From positions 1 through 64,000 of the forward strand of contig NZ_JAGGQP010000029.1 in NCBI RefSeq assembly GCF_018613235.1: DNA of 64,000 nt, read 5' to 3'. Both the position numbers and the translations under genes were made by a program. Shown one piece after another: positions 45,773 to 54,539 of the stretch. The stretch comes from Bacillus sp. ISL-41 (GTDB lineage: Bacteria > Bacillota > Bacilli > Bacillales > Cytobacillaceae). The notes beneath the pieces were generated by a model, which saw only the letters and a list, made by a program, of their open reading frames with translations, was not told where the DNA came from and ran no database searches. The first letter of the stretch is position 1. Every line of letters begins with the position of its first letter.

Positions 45773-46039
45773 ATGGCAAAGAATAATGACAACAGAATGG
45801 AACGTGAAGATTATTTCAAGGACCGCGCTGGAACCAATGATGCAAGATTCCACGCTGTACCCCATGATGAAGAAGGCTGGGCTGTCAAAAGAGAAGGACA
45901 GGATGACCCGGAACTTACGACTGATTCAAGATCCGAAGCTGTGAGCGAAGCTAAGCGAATGGCGGAAGAAGCCGGCACGATGGCCTACATTCATGATGAA
46001 GATGGGAAGATTGAGGATCAGTACAATTATAGCAACTAA
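45773..46039 (+). CDS. DUF2188-like small protein
   Basis: The 88-residue hydrophilic protein has a pattern typical of DUF2188: RFHAVPHDEEGWAVKREGQ, then EAVSEAKRMAEEAGTMAYIH and DGKIEDQYNY. ATG at 45773 lies 8 bases after GGAGG; the ATG at 45767 is too close. The gene is monocistronic. The function is unknown. Confidence 0.75.
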   Translation: MAKNNDNRMEREDYFKDRAGTNDARFHAVPHDEEGWAVKREGQDDPELTTDSRSEAVSEAKRMAEEAGTMAYIHDEDGKIEDQYNYSN

Positions 46040-46090
46040 TAGTGGCGGAGCTTTTAGCTAATAGCTGATAGCTGTTTCCGTCAAAAAAAT

Positions 46091-46124
46091 AAAGCCTTGC
46101 AGATTGAGATTGCTGCAAGGCTTT
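46091..46124. terminator. Bidirectional terminator
   Basis: A perfect 12-bp stem AAAGCCTTGCAG / CTGCAAGGCTTT has a 10-base loop, between convergent genes. Confidence 0.92.
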
Positions 46125-46130
46125 AGTCTA

Positions 46131-46694
46131 TTAAGCTTTTAAAACATCGTGATCGACATAACGCTCGCCGTTCAGCTCACTGATGACGTTGATGGCAACC
46201 TTCGCGCCATCGCCAGCTGTGATGATCGTGTGCATGCTGACGCCTGCGCAAGTGCCTGCAGCCCATACGCCTTCAACATTTGTTTTTCCAGCAGCATCGA
46301 CATCGAAAATAGTCTTGATTCTTGGCTCAGTGCCATCTTTTGTGGCAAGGCCTGATGCTTCAGCTACATCCGTCATCATGCCTGACGCGATGATGACATG
46401 CTTTGCTTCATACTCGCCGTTTTCAGTTACGACTTTAACGCTGCTGTCTGTTATGCTGACAGAAGCCACTGTCGTTTCAACGAACTCAGCACCAAATTTT
46501 TTCGCTTGCTTGATTCCAGTTTCTACTAAGTCAGGACCTGCGATTTCTGGAGCACCATAGTGGTTCTCCATCCAGGCACGTTTCGTTACGCTTTTATTGT
46601 TGTCCAGCACGATTGTTTTCTTGCCAGCCTTCGCTGCGAAAATCGCTGCGCTCCCCCCTGCAGGGCCTGCTCCGATAATTGCTACATCATACAT
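46131..46694 (-). CDS. Short FAD-dependent pyridine nucleotide oxidoreductase
   Basis: The product has 187 residues. The FAD Rossmann motif DVAIIGAGPAGGSAAIFAAK opens the protein, and GVWAAGTCAGVSMHTIITAG with KVAINVI is the FAD-binding end motif of thioredoxin-reductase-like flavoproteins. It lacks the NADPH domain and the CxxC redox pair of thioredoxin reductase, so it is a one-domain relative, not a broken gene, as both ends are intact. The substrate is unknown. Confidence 0.82.
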   Translation of the reverse strand: MYDVAIIGAGPAGGSAAIFAAKAGKKTIVLDNNKSVTKRAWMENHYGAPEIAGPDLVETGIKQAKKFGAEFVETTVASVSITDSSVKVVTENGEYEAKHVIIASGMMTDVAEASGLATKDGTEPRIKTIFDVDAAGKTNVEGVWAAGTCAGVSMHTIITAGDGAKVAINVISELNGERYVDHDVLKA

Positions 46695-46781
46695 AGGAAA
46701 ATTCCTCCTTTTCTTTATTTCAATATAATCATAACAGATATCCTTCTATATGCGAAAGTTTTAAAACTAGGAGTTTTATCA

Positions 46782-46809
46782 CAAAAAAACTCACCTAAAA
46801 AGATGAGTT
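46782..46809 (-). terminator. Terminator of the orphan permease gene
   Basis: On the minus strand AACTCA / TGAGTT form a 6-bp stem with a 10-base loop, followed by seven T residues. The first arm includes the stop codon. Confidence 0.7.
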
Positions 46810-47722
46810 ATTCCAGCTTAATTCGCGGGTCCACCACACCATAAAGGATATCGGCGATCATATTCCCCATGATCATGATGGTGGAGAACATCATCGTCAG
46901 ATTCATCACCATCGCGTGATCCCGCATGTTAATCGACTTGATGAACAGCTGGCCGATTCCTGGATACGTAAAAATTGTTTCAACAATGATTGCACCATTC
47001 ACGATGTTCACTAAATCAATCCCTAGAAAGGTGACGATAGGAATCAGGGAATTTTTTAAAATATGGACATTGTAGATCCTCTTTTCCGAAAGCCCAATGG
47101 ATTTTGCCGTTCTGACATATTCCTTTCGGCTGTTTTCCACGATATCATCCCTCAGAAATTGTGTGTATGTAGCTGTCCCGACAATCCCCAATACAGCAGC
47201 CGGCAATATGAGATGATGAACCCTGTCAAGCCAGTATTCCCAGGTCCCTTCAGGTACAGTGATATCGACTGAGCCATTGGAGGGAAACCAGTTCAGCTCA
47301 AACGAGAAGAAATAGATCGAATAAACGGAAACAACAATCAACGGCAGAGAAAGCCCAGTGTAATTCAATCCGCTAATCAGCCTGTCCCCTAGTGTATGAG
47401 GGTTCCGGCCAGCGTACCTCCCCATGAAAAAAGACAGCACATAGGTGATCAGCAAGGAGGCGATTCCCAGAACAAGGGTATTGGTCATTTTTTCCCGAAG
47501 AATCAGCGAAACCGGCACACGATAATACGACGACATTCCCAGATCCCCTGTCAGAAAGCTGGCAATCCACCTCTTATATTCCAACCATAGAATCGCAAGG
47601 TCATAATCAGTCCCCATCACCCTCGGCATCATCATAAACAAAAAGAAGACAACCATGGAGGTCAGCAGCAAACTAGGAATGGCGATGATGATTCTTTTAA
47701 AGGAAAAGATCAATACTTTCAT
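46808..47722 (-). CDS. ABC transporter permease, OppB/DppB type, without partner genes
   Basis: The product has 304 residues and about six membrane segments. It has the OppB-type EAA loop EYVRTAKSIGLSEKRIYNVH, and ends YGVVDPRIKLE, as in peptide permeases. Compared with typical OppB, the segment around the usual PGDP motif after helix 1 is shortened (MMMPRVMGTDYDLAILWLEY). No second permease, ATPase or binding protein is adjacent. It could be a relic of an oligopeptide operon or work with distant subunits. The ATG at 47722 is preferred over an upstream ATG at 47737. Confidence 0.82.
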   Translation of the reverse strand: MKVLIFSFKRIIIAIPSLLLTSMVVFFLFMMMPRVMGTDYDLAILWLEYKRWIASFLTGDLGMSSYYRVPVSLILREKMTNTLVLGIASLLITYVLSFFMGRYAGRNPHTLGDRLISGLNYTGLSLPLIVVSVYSIYFFSFELNWFPSNGSVDITVPEGTWEYWLDRVHHLILPAAVLGIVGTATYTQFLRDDIVENSRKEYVRTAKSIGLSEKRIYNVHILKNSLIPIVTFLGIDLVNIVNGAIIVETIFTYPGIGQLFIKSINMRDHAMVMNLTMMFSTIMIMGNMIADILYGVVDPRIKLE

Positions 47723-47899
47723 GGTAAACCCTCTCAAACATCAGCTGTTTTTGATCATAAAGAATTTGGAGCAGGGCTTCACCTGCTGGCTGCTCCAGAT
47801 TCCTATATCATTACCTTTATTTTACTGATGAAATACATATTTTCATATAGTAAATGTTCTTTGGGCTAACTTATGAAAATATAATCCCTGCATAAAAAT

Positions 47900-47936
47900 A
47901 GTCGGCCAGTTTGCCTGGCAGGCTATGACCGACATG
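47900..47936 (-). terminator. Terminator after the DUF2935 gene
   Basis: GTCGG-N-CA pairs with TG-N-CCGAC, and an inner GCCT / AGGC hairpin lies in the loop. It begins 4 bases after the gene's stop; the minus-strand tail is TATTTTTATG. Confidence 0.65.
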
Positions 47937-47939
47937 CTA

Positions 47940-48371
47940 TTAAGGTGCCTGTTGATATAGCAGCGCCTGGGCAATCCCGACAAAATATTCTGATTCCCGG
48001 ATGATATGGTCCAGTACCACTTTGGCGGTTGGGTTATTTTTCACCGCTTCGCTTTCAGTTTTAATTTCCTCGCATAATTTGATAAAATCAAGACTTTGCT
48101 CCAAATAATAGGAGGTCAGCTTCAACACATGCTGATGAAGCTGGGCAGGTATGTAATTGGCAGACCTCGTCACCGTCTCGATGAACCTTAAAACTTGATG
48201 GCGGGTCTCCCCCAATACCTTTTCCCATTCCTTCAGTGCATTCACATATTCCTGTTCCAAGTCAGGAGTCAACTCCCTGATTACAACAGTATGCTCCTCC
48301 TCCTGATGCTTCCAGAACTCAGCTTCATCCAATATCCGCAAGGGCATCTGCTGGCCGTAATAAAACTGCAT
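47940..48371 (-). CDS. DUF2935-like four-helix protein
   Basis: The product has 143 residues. It contains EAEFWKHQEEEHTVVIRELT near residues 16-35 and RESEYFVGIAQALLYQQ near the end, with repeated Glu and His residues in helices like the metal-binding DUF2935 family. An excellent GAGGAGGG site precedes the ATG. It is divergent from the YwaF-like gene. The function is unknown. Confidence 0.78.
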   Translation of the reverse strand: MQFYYGQQMPLRILDEAEFWKHQEEEHTVVIRELTPDLEQEYVNALKEWEKVLGETRHQVLRFIETVTRSANYIPAQLHQHVLKLTSYYLEQSLDFIKLCEEIKTESEAVKNNPTAKVVLDHIIRESEYFVGIAQALLYQQAP

Positions 48372-48503
48372 GTTCTCACCCTCCTCAAACTGTAATCGTA
48401 TGAAATGTATGTTTTTCTAACCATATATATGCCAGCTGAGAATATGTTAAAGTAAGAGTGTGATTTGGAAAAAATGAACTATCAAACGATTGGAGGAGGG
48501 CTT

Positions 48504-49226
48504 ATGAGGGAACTTTTTGAGCCAGGTACAGAAAATGTCTTTCAGCTATTTTCCAGTGTTCACCTGTCTACACTTGCGGCTTTCCTGCTTATGGTCATCC
48601 TGCTATTCTTGTTTCGTAAACCGTTGAGAAATCCTCGGATCAATTCTATTGCACGGGTTGGATTATTTCTCGTACTGATTATTTCTGAAATCAGCCTGCA
48701 GGCATGGCTTTGGTGGAGCGGCCATTGGAGCTACCAATATTCACTCCCCCTTCATCTGAGCAGTATTTCACTCATCCTATCCGCCATTTTACTTTTAACT
48801 AAAAGTTATAGATTATTTGAATTCACCTATTTCGTCGGGGTCGGCAGCGCGCTCCAGGCAATGATCACGCCGGACATCAGCCTGTATACCTTCCCACACT
48901 ACCGCTATGTCCATTTCTTCATCTCACATGGCGGAACGGTGATTGCCAACCTGTTCATGGTATTTGTCGCAGGATACAGGCCGACCGGGAAATCCATCTG
49001 GAAAGCATTTATCTGGCTGAACGTCTATACTCTGATCGTCTTCATCGTCAATTTCCTGATTGAAGGAAACTATATGTACATCTCCGAAAAACCAGTCAAT
49101 CCATCGCTGATTGACTATCTCGGACCATGGCCATGGTATATTTTTTCGCTGGAAGCCATTGCGCTTGTTACTTTCTTTATACTGTATTTGCCGTTCTGGG
49201 TAAATGGAAAGAAAGCAAAGCCATAA
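48504..49226 (+). CDS. TIGR02206-family integral membrane protein (YwaF-like)
   Basis: The 240-residue membrane protein has about seven hydrophobic segments. Recognisable family blocks are LWWSGHWSYQYSLPLHLSSI, TPDISLYTFPHYRYVHFFIS and NYMYISEKPVNPSLIDYLGP with WPWYI. GGAGGAGGG directly precedes the ATG at 48504. The function is not known. Confidence 0.82.
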   Translation: MRELFEPGTENVFQLFSSVHLSTLAAFLLMVILLFLFRKPLRNPRINSIARVGLFLVLIISEISLQAWLWWSGHWSYQYSLPLHLSSISLILSAILLLTKSYRLFEFTYFVGVGSALQAMITPDISLYTFPHYRYVHFFISHGGTVIANLFMVFVAGYRPTGKSIWKAFIWLNVYTLIVFIVNFLIEGNYMYISEKPVNPSLIDYLGPWPWYIFSLEAIALVTFFILYLPFWVNGKKAKP

Positions 49227-49350
49227 AGATGAAAATGGCGTGAAAACGGACATTAGTTGTAGCACACCATTTTTTGCATTAAAGTACACTTTTTAAAAGA
49301 TATTAAATTAATTCTGTCCTAGAAGAAGGTCTGATAGTAGAACCAGACCT

Positions 49351-50106
49351 TTATCTTTCAACCTCAAAGTTAAACAAGTTGGCAAGTCTTACTAACTCCT
49401 CAGAATCACCCTGCTTTTTATTCAACAACCCCTGATTAGTCATATAGTATACATAATTTTTGGTAACGATATATAACGCAGCTGATCCATATTCTGTTGT
49501 AGGTTCATGTAAAAATGCCCTTTGACCTGAAACATTTATTTCCGTGACTTTTGTTCCGTAGAGGGGATGTTCGGGAAAGAAATACTTACTCATTTCTTCA
49601 ACTGATCCCGTTTCATTCTTTGTATAATGTACGGAAATAAACCTTCCTTCTGAAGTCGGGTAAAAGGCCTGTGTAAATATTTCTTCTTTACTTCCTATAT
49701 TTTCAACAGATACTGCAAGAAGTGGTTCTCCTGAGATTGTATTAATCTCCTTGTAGGCATCCATTGGATAAACGACATATTCCATCCCTTTTTCGGTTAA
49801 AACCGGTGTCTCTTTCCCGTTGATCACTTCCATTGTATACAGCTTTTCTTCTTTTGATAGCATTCCTGAGACAAATGAATCTTCATTCCCCAATTGAATA
49901 ATAAGCAAAAAAAGAAAAGAAAAAGTGATACTTATAGATGATATGTACCCGAAAATTTTGAAAGCTCGAGATTTAACCTTTTCCTTATAAATTTGCCTCT
50001 CCAGTTTTCTCCTGACTAAATCGGCTTGCTCCTGACTCCATTCCAAATCATATTCTACTTTCTGAAGAGCACGATTATAAGTGTTCAATTCACTTTGTAT
50101 GTTCAT
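49351..50106 (-). CDS. Membrane anti-sigma-like protein, partner of the ECF sigma factor
   Basis: The product has 251 residues. The N-terminal part to residue 50 is cytoplasmic and charged; one hydrophobic segment lies at about 50-72 (IFGYISSISITFSFLFLLII). The rest is extracytoplasmic with a DUF4367-like pattern (EFTQAFYPTSEGRFISVHYT-like IFTQAFYPTSEGRFISVHYT). It overlaps the sigma factor gene by 17 bases. This organisation is that of an ECF sigma factor with its membrane anti-sigma. A classical zinc anti-sigma motif is not seen. A hairpin AAGGTCT / AGACCTT follows the stop. Confidence 0.72.
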   Translation of the reverse strand: MNIQSELNTYNRALQKVEYDLEWSQEQADLVRRKLERQIYKEKVKSRAFKIFGYISSISITFSFLFLLIIQLGNEDSFVSGMLSKEEKLYTMEVINGKETPVLTEKGMEYVVYPMDAYKEINTISGEPLLAVSVENIGSKEEIFTQAFYPTSEGRFISVHYTKNETGSVEEMSKYFFPEHPLYGTKVTEINVSGQRAFLHEPTTEYGSAALYIVTKNYVYYMTNQGLLNKKQGDSEELVRLANLFNFEVER

Positions 50107-50617
50107 TTAACCCCGACTCCTTGCTTAATCTTTTTTCCAAAGCTAACATCCCACGATGCAAAGTGGACTTAACTTTACTTTCCGAACAATTCAATATTTC
50201 AGCTGTTTCGCTAATTGAAAAACCCTTGATCTTTCTAAGGATGATAACTTCCCGGTGAGATTGTTTAAGTGCACTTAATGCTTCGTGAATTTCCTTTGAA
50301 CTTTCTTTAAGCTGGACTACATTTTCTGGCAATAGTTTAATGTCAATTTGAGGTTGGAATAACTCTTTAAAAAAGCGAATTGGCTTTTGTTTTCTCATGT
50401 GGTCAACAGTCACATTATGAGCGATACTGAACAACCATGTTTTTTCGCTAGAATTCCCTTTGAAAGTATGATGATATTTATAGGCCTTAAAAAATGTTTC
50501 CTGAGTTAAATCCTCAGCTTGTTGATAGTCTTTTGTAAGCATAAAAATAAATTTAAAGATTGTTTGATGATACAGATTGTACCACTCATGAATATCCTCT
50601 TCCCTGTAGTCAGCCAT
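50090..50617 (-). CDS. ECF-type RNA polymerase sigma factor
   Basis: The product has 175 residues. Region 2 is FKFIFMLTKDYQQAEDLTQE with TFFKAYKYHHTF and ends AHNVTVDHMRKQ. Region 4 is LKQSHREVIILRKIKGFSIS, followed by ETAEILNCSESKVKSTLHRG. There is no region 3, as expected for an ECF factor. The coupled downstream gene encodes its likely membrane anti-sigma. A possible self-activated promoter lies upstream. The inducing stress is unknown. Confidence 0.9.
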   Translation of the reverse strand: MADYREEDIHEWYNLYHQTIFKFIFMLTKDYQQAEDLTQETFFKAYKYHHTFKGNSSEKTWLFSIAHNVTVDHMRKQKPIRFFKELFQPQIDIKLLPENVVQLKESSKEIHEALSALKQSHREVIILRKIKGFSISETAEILNCSESKVKSTLHRGMLALEKRLSKESGLNEHTK

Positions 50618-50652
50618 CTAAATTGTCTCCTTGTTAATTTTCTTAATTCTTA

Positions 50653-50678
50653 GACGTGCAGTAGCGAAAAAAGTTTTG
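50653..50678 (-). promoter_or_regulatory. Possible ECF-type autoregulatory promoter
   Basis: On the minus strand CAAAAC (-35, compare TGAAAC) is followed after exactly 16 bases by CGTC (-10), the layout of Bacillus ECF promoters. It lies 36 bases upstream of the sigma factor start. Confidence 0.4.
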
Positions 50679-50864
50679 GTTTTGGTTTCATATTTTTATT
50701 TATAGTTATATCGGCTAATTAATCTTAAAAAAGAGCTAATTATAGCAAGTTCTTCATTGGGGTGATTATACTCTAAAACTTTTAAAATACATTTGTGTTC
50801 ACTGTGATTCAAGAAAATTATATACTATTAATAGAATATTTGTTCTTATTCGGAGGGTAGTTAA

Positions 50865-51272
50865 ATGGAAATTTGGGAAGCGAGTTATATTGCAGGTGTA
50901 ATTGACGGGGAAGGAAGTATAACGTTAACAAGAATGCATGAAAATGAACATCGTCGTCCAGTACTTACAATTGCTTCAACGGATAAAGAACTTTTAATCT
51001 ATATTCAGTCTTTGACTGGAGGAATCATTACTAATAAAAGGAATTATAAACCTGGCACACATAAGGATTCATTTACATTAAGCATAAAAAGTAAATTTGA
51101 AGTACTGGCGACTCTTCAACGTATACATCCATATTTAAGAATTGAAAGAAAAAGACGCAGAGCGTTGTGGATTCTTGAGAGATATGATTTAGTTACTCCA
51201 CGCAACGGCAAATATAGACCGGAAATGTTAAAAGCTAAAATAGAATTTGAAGACTTTTTCTTTAAGATTTAG
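50865..51272 (+). CDS. Free-standing LAGLIDADG-like endonuclease
   Basis: The product has 135 residues. It starts MEIWEASYIAGVIDGEGSIT, where YIAGVIDGEGS is a LAGLIDADG motif with its catalytic acid, and has later blocks FTLSIKSKFEVLATLQRIHP and ALWILERYDLVTPRNGKYRP. One motif suggests action as a dimer. No intron or intein is visible around it, so it stands alone. The TAG stop is completed by the first base of the inserted MITE at 51272. The gene is A+T-rich compared with the region to the left. Confidence 0.75.
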   Translation: MEIWEASYIAGVIDGEGSITLTRMHENEHRRPVLTIASTDKELLIYIQSLTGGIITNKRNYKPGTHKDSFTLSIKSKFEVLATLQRIHPYLRIERKRRRALWILERYDLVTPRNGKYRPEMLKAKIEFEDFFFKI

Positions 51273-51454
51273 GCTCTATTCTCAAACTTTGTTGCTATTG
51301 AATACAAAATAGGATTGAATGACTTATGTTTCTTCGCAAAGTTGACTCTTTTTATGAGAAAAGAGCATGCAAACTTAATACCGAACTGCAAAAGGGCTTT
51401 ATATTACGTTAAAATCGGATTTCGATTTTAACAACAATCTTTACGAAAACAGCC
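51272..51454. mobile_element. MITE-like element (183 bp) with imperfect terminal inverted repeats
   Basis: The left end GGCTCTATTCTCAAACTTTG is an imperfect inverted copy of the right end, which reads GGCTGTTTTCGTAAAGATTG on the minus strand. Flanks AAGATTTA (51264-51271) and AATATTTA (51455-51462) form an 8-bp target duplication with one difference. It has no gene. The same ends occur in the 74-bp copy at 11739. GGCT ends with 8-bp duplications recall ISL3-family elements, but the mobilising transposase is not in the window. Confidence 0.82.
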
Positions 51455-51500
51455 AATATTTAATAATTTTAATTAAAGAAAACCTCTAATACAATAGAAA

Positions 51501-51540
51501 AAGCATAAGCCTGCCATATGGCAAACTTATGCTTATTTTT
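51501..51540. terminator. Strong palindromic hairpin left of the transposition genes
   Basis: AAGCATAAG / CTTATGCTT (9 bp) enclose the perfect palindrome TGCCATATGGCA, with a CC/AA mismatch between. Five T residues follow on the plus strand. It can be a terminator; AAGCATAAG recurs at 51575 and, inverted, at 51704, so transposase binding is another option. No gene is seen in 51541-51775. Confidence 0.6.
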
Positions 51541-51775
51541 CATGTGACGTAAACCATATCTTTTCCAATAAATAAAGCATAAGGTTTCCACGCTTAGAGC
51601 CACTTAACTTTATGGCACTTTTCATCAGGTTCCCCGTGCTTTTTCATTATTTTCTTTCCGATTGAATTCAATTAAAAGATCCCTATTCATTTTTTTAGGA
51701 ATGCTTATGCTTTATTTTTTTGTTCTAGGAAATTTTATGGTTTATTAAAAGATGTCATTATTTGTAGTGCCTAAT

Positions 51776-53287
51776 CTACAAACTGTATCCCAATTGCAGA
51801 ATCAATTTCTCCCAATATTCACGATACACAGGATTTCTAAATACCGCAGGTTGCTTTAAAGATCTTTGTACTAACTTTCTATATGGAAATACCCCTTGTT
51901 GATGAAGATCCAATATCACATCTTTGATTTCGTCTTTAATTCTCTTAGTCCTTTCGATTTTGCTCTGATCTTTATATTTTTTATACCTAAACACAATTTT
52001 ATTACAAAGATTGGGGTAATATCTTTTAACTGTACTATGTGGGAAGCCATATTTTTTAATAAACTCAGATAAACTTAGGGGAATTTCTTGTGATAATTCT
52101 AATAGGAGCTTTTCTTCTATTTCAGCTAGAGTTTCATCCCAACAAGCTTTGTTATAATTTTTATATCTTTGGCTGACTTGTCCACATAAATCCGGAAACT
52201 GATCTCTAGCTGAATTTAGACTAAATCCTTTTTCATAAGCTATTTGCTTCAAACTCTTTGGTATACGCGAAGAAATTTCATTCCTCAAATGATATTCTGT
52301 CTCTTGCTTAGAAATATATTGATTTTTCCTACTGTTGTTGCTATCATCTAATTTTATTTTCTCTAGTCGAATATCATCATATATCAAATTATATATGGTG
52401 CTATTTATTTTCCAACCTATTTTTAATAAGCTTTCTGGCGAAGGGATATGTCTATTGCTAAGCCAACACGATAAGGTTGAAATACTAACGTTTAAAAACT
52501 TTGCAAAATTTGTGTTATTAAACTTTAAAGCAGTCATAATTTTGTATAATGATATACCGATAGACTCTTTTGTAGGTAAAACGTTTACTGAGGACGATTT
52601 TTCAATTAATTGTTTATAGCTGTCAATAATAAATTTTTCTTCATTAGTTACAGAATCGATTATTTTTCCTTCAAATTTATTACCTAAACTAGTTAAACAA
52701 TACTGACACTGACCAACGATAAAGTTACCATGGATATAAGGCAACATTTTATTGCAGTTGGGACATTTTTCCTGTAATTCAACAATGTGTTTATCACACA
52801 TGGTTATATCTGATATATACCATATAAGAGGTTCATATAAATCTTTGTTTTCATCTTCCCATTCTTTTAAACAAACAGGACACCATTTTCTATATTTACC
52901 GACAACATTTTTCGAAAAAATACCTGTCCAACTGCTCATAGTTAATTGTTGAAGATCACTACGAGATGTCAATCGTTCAAATACATCAACATATTCGGAA
53001 CTTACACGACTATTTCCATTTATATATTGAGCTGTATCCCCAAAAATCCCCTGTGATAAGTTATTTTTCAAATACATTTTATTTGTAGTTTGAGCGAATA
53101 CCCCTTTAATAAGAGAACTGATTGTTACATTATGTTTTAATGCTAGCCTAGAAATATAGCTAGTTAAACTTTCAACATAAGGAGTACCGATACCAATTGG
53201 TTCTAAGTTATATAAAGCACTTCTGGAAAAAAATAAACTGTTAAGTTTATTCTCATTTTCTATTATCCTATCAAATAAATAATTCAA
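51776..53287 (-). CDS. TniQ/TnsD-family target-selection protein 1
   Basis: The product has 503 residues. The TniQ domain starts ALYNLEPIGIGTPYVESLTS. Zinc-binding pairs follow: CPVC at about 137, then MCDKH, CPNC and CQYC. A HTH-like segment is NVSISTLSCWLSNRHIPSPE. The C-terminal half has repeated KYGFPHSTVKRYYPNLCNKI-type motifs seen in TnsD proteins. It probably recognises a DNA target and brings TnsC to it. It lies 94 bases downstream of tnsC on the same strand and is a paralogue of the protein at 57364. Confidence 0.85.
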   Translation of the reverse strand: MNYLFDRIIENENKLNSLFFSRSALYNLEPIGIGTPYVESLTSYISRLALKHNVTISSLIKGVFAQTTNKMYLKNNLSQGIFGDTAQYINGNSRVSSEYVDVFERLTSRSDLQQLTMSSWTGIFSKNVVGKYRKWCPVCLKEWEDENKDLYEPLIWYISDITMCDKHIVELQEKCPNCNKMLPYIHGNFIVGQCQYCLTSLGNKFEGKIIDSVTNEEKFIIDSYKQLIEKSSSVNVLPTKESIGISLYKIMTALKFNNTNFAKFLNVSISTLSCWLSNRHIPSPESLLKIGWKINSTIYNLIYDDIRLEKIKLDDSNNSRKNQYISKQETEYHLRNEISSRIPKSLKQIAYEKGFSLNSARDQFPDLCGQVSQRYKNYNKACWDETLAEIEEKLLLELSQEIPLSLSEFIKKYGFPHSTVKRYYPNLCNKIVFRYKKYKDQSKIERTKRIKDEIKDVILDLHQQGVFPYRKLVQRSLKQPAVFRNPVYREYWEKLILQLGYSL

Positions 53288-53381
53288 GATTTAACCCCCT
53301 GATTTTTCTAATTGCTTTTAAAAAGAAAAAAATAATTGAGTGGACTAGATATTTTCCACTCAATTATTTTTTAATAATCCT

Positions 53382-54539
53382 TTATTGCCCTACAACATCC
53401 CTTTCAGGACTTCTATTTCCGGGAAGGGGATTTCTTTTTTGTTTTGTAGTTTTTTCTGCCCTTTCTTCTTTTTTCTCAGTACCTAAAAGAGACTTTAACT
53501 GAACTCTATCTTCTTCTTTTTCAATAAAGATTGATTCTCCAATTAATGCTTCCTCAGCTAATGTAAGCAATTTTTGAGTTTGTAATGCATTCTTTTTCAA
53601 ATTATAAATCGAGATGGTTTTCTCATCATTTTCAATGGCATATGACAGGCATCTTTGTAGCCAATCTTTTAAGATTCCAGCACATCCCACACAGTTTTCA
53701 TAAATAAATTCTTCATGTTCAGTGAGATTAGGCTCTTCATGGACAGGTAATAATTTCTGAAAAGTTACTAATACACTTCTAAACATTTTCTTATCTTGTT
53801 TATTCCTATAGTCGTATCTTGGAAAGTGAACTTCTTTTACCCTTCTTGACAGCTGGCCGTCAAGATTTATTACAGCATTTAAGGCATATGTTCCAAATAA
53901 TACTATTTTGGTGTTAGCCATATTAGCAAGTGACTTCAATGAATTAAATTGTCTTGTTATAGCAACACCTGTACCGATATCAACACTTCTTCCATTTTCA
54001 ATCTTGAAAAAATGTTGAGCCTCATCAATTAATAAAGCATTTGTTTTTCTATAATATAGAGCGTTCTCCAGCGATCTCCTTAGTTCGGGTGCTGTTTCAC
54101 TTTTCCTTGTACTTATTCTATCCTTCGGAACTTGGTTGAAGAACTTTTGATAATCGACCTTATGATCAATCAAAGGCTCATTAAGTCCTGTAAGAACCCT
54201 GTAATAAAAGTCCTTCCAATTAAATTTACCTAGATCCGGATTTGGAAGTTCAATTCCCGTAATAGGGATAATACTTTTATCAGCTTCCATTTGTTCTGCC
54301 ATATCTAGATAAACCGAATGTAGAGTTCTTTCAAATAATCTCGATTTACCAACCCCAGATGGTCCCACAATCAATATGACGTTGCAGTCCCCTGTATATA
54401 TTTCTTTTTTTAATTCTTTTAAAACTAATCCCATCTTTGGGTGTGCTACAGTATAGTTTTTAAAGAATTCTACACGTTCTTCCTTTGTTTTTTCCAAAAG
54501 CTCTTCAGGGAATGCTCTTTCATGGTTACCGTTTTTCAT
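53382..54539 (-). CDS. TnsC/TniB-type AAA+ ATPase
   Basis: The product has 385 residues. Walker A is VGPSGVGKSRL (about residues 58-68), and Walker B with sensor is NALLIDEAQHF (Asp172, Glu173). The AAA+ switch region resembles TnsC/TniB, which bridges target selectors and transposase and decides when insertion occurs. Its start overlaps the last base of the TnsAB stop, so the two are coupled. The C-terminal tail is Lys-, Arg- and Glu-rich. Confidence 0.88.
   Translation of the reverse strand: MKNGNHERAFPEELLEKTKEERVEFFKNYTVAHPKMGLVLKELKKEIYTGDCNVILIVGPSGVGKSRLFERTLHSVYLDMAEQMEADKSIIPITGIELPNPDLGKFNWKDFYYRVLTGLNEPLIDHKVDYQKFFNQVPKDRISTRKSETAPELRRSLENALYYRKTNALLIDEAQHFFKIENGRSVDIGTGVAITRQFNSLKSLANMANTKIVLFGTYALNAVINLDGQLSRRVKEVHFPRYDYRNKQDKKMFRSVLVTFQKLLPVHEEPNLTEHEEFIYENCVGCAGILKDWLQRCLSYAIENDEKTISIYNLKKNALQTQKLLTLAEEALIGESIFIEKEEDRVQLKSLLGTEKKEERAEKTTKQKRNPLPGNRSPERDVVGQ

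Noticed and set aside
47768-47796. Terminator or attenuator upstream of the OppB-type gene (GGAGCAG / CTGCTCC)
   Set aside because: The 7-bp stem has a 15-base loop and no T run on either strand, so a function is not supported.
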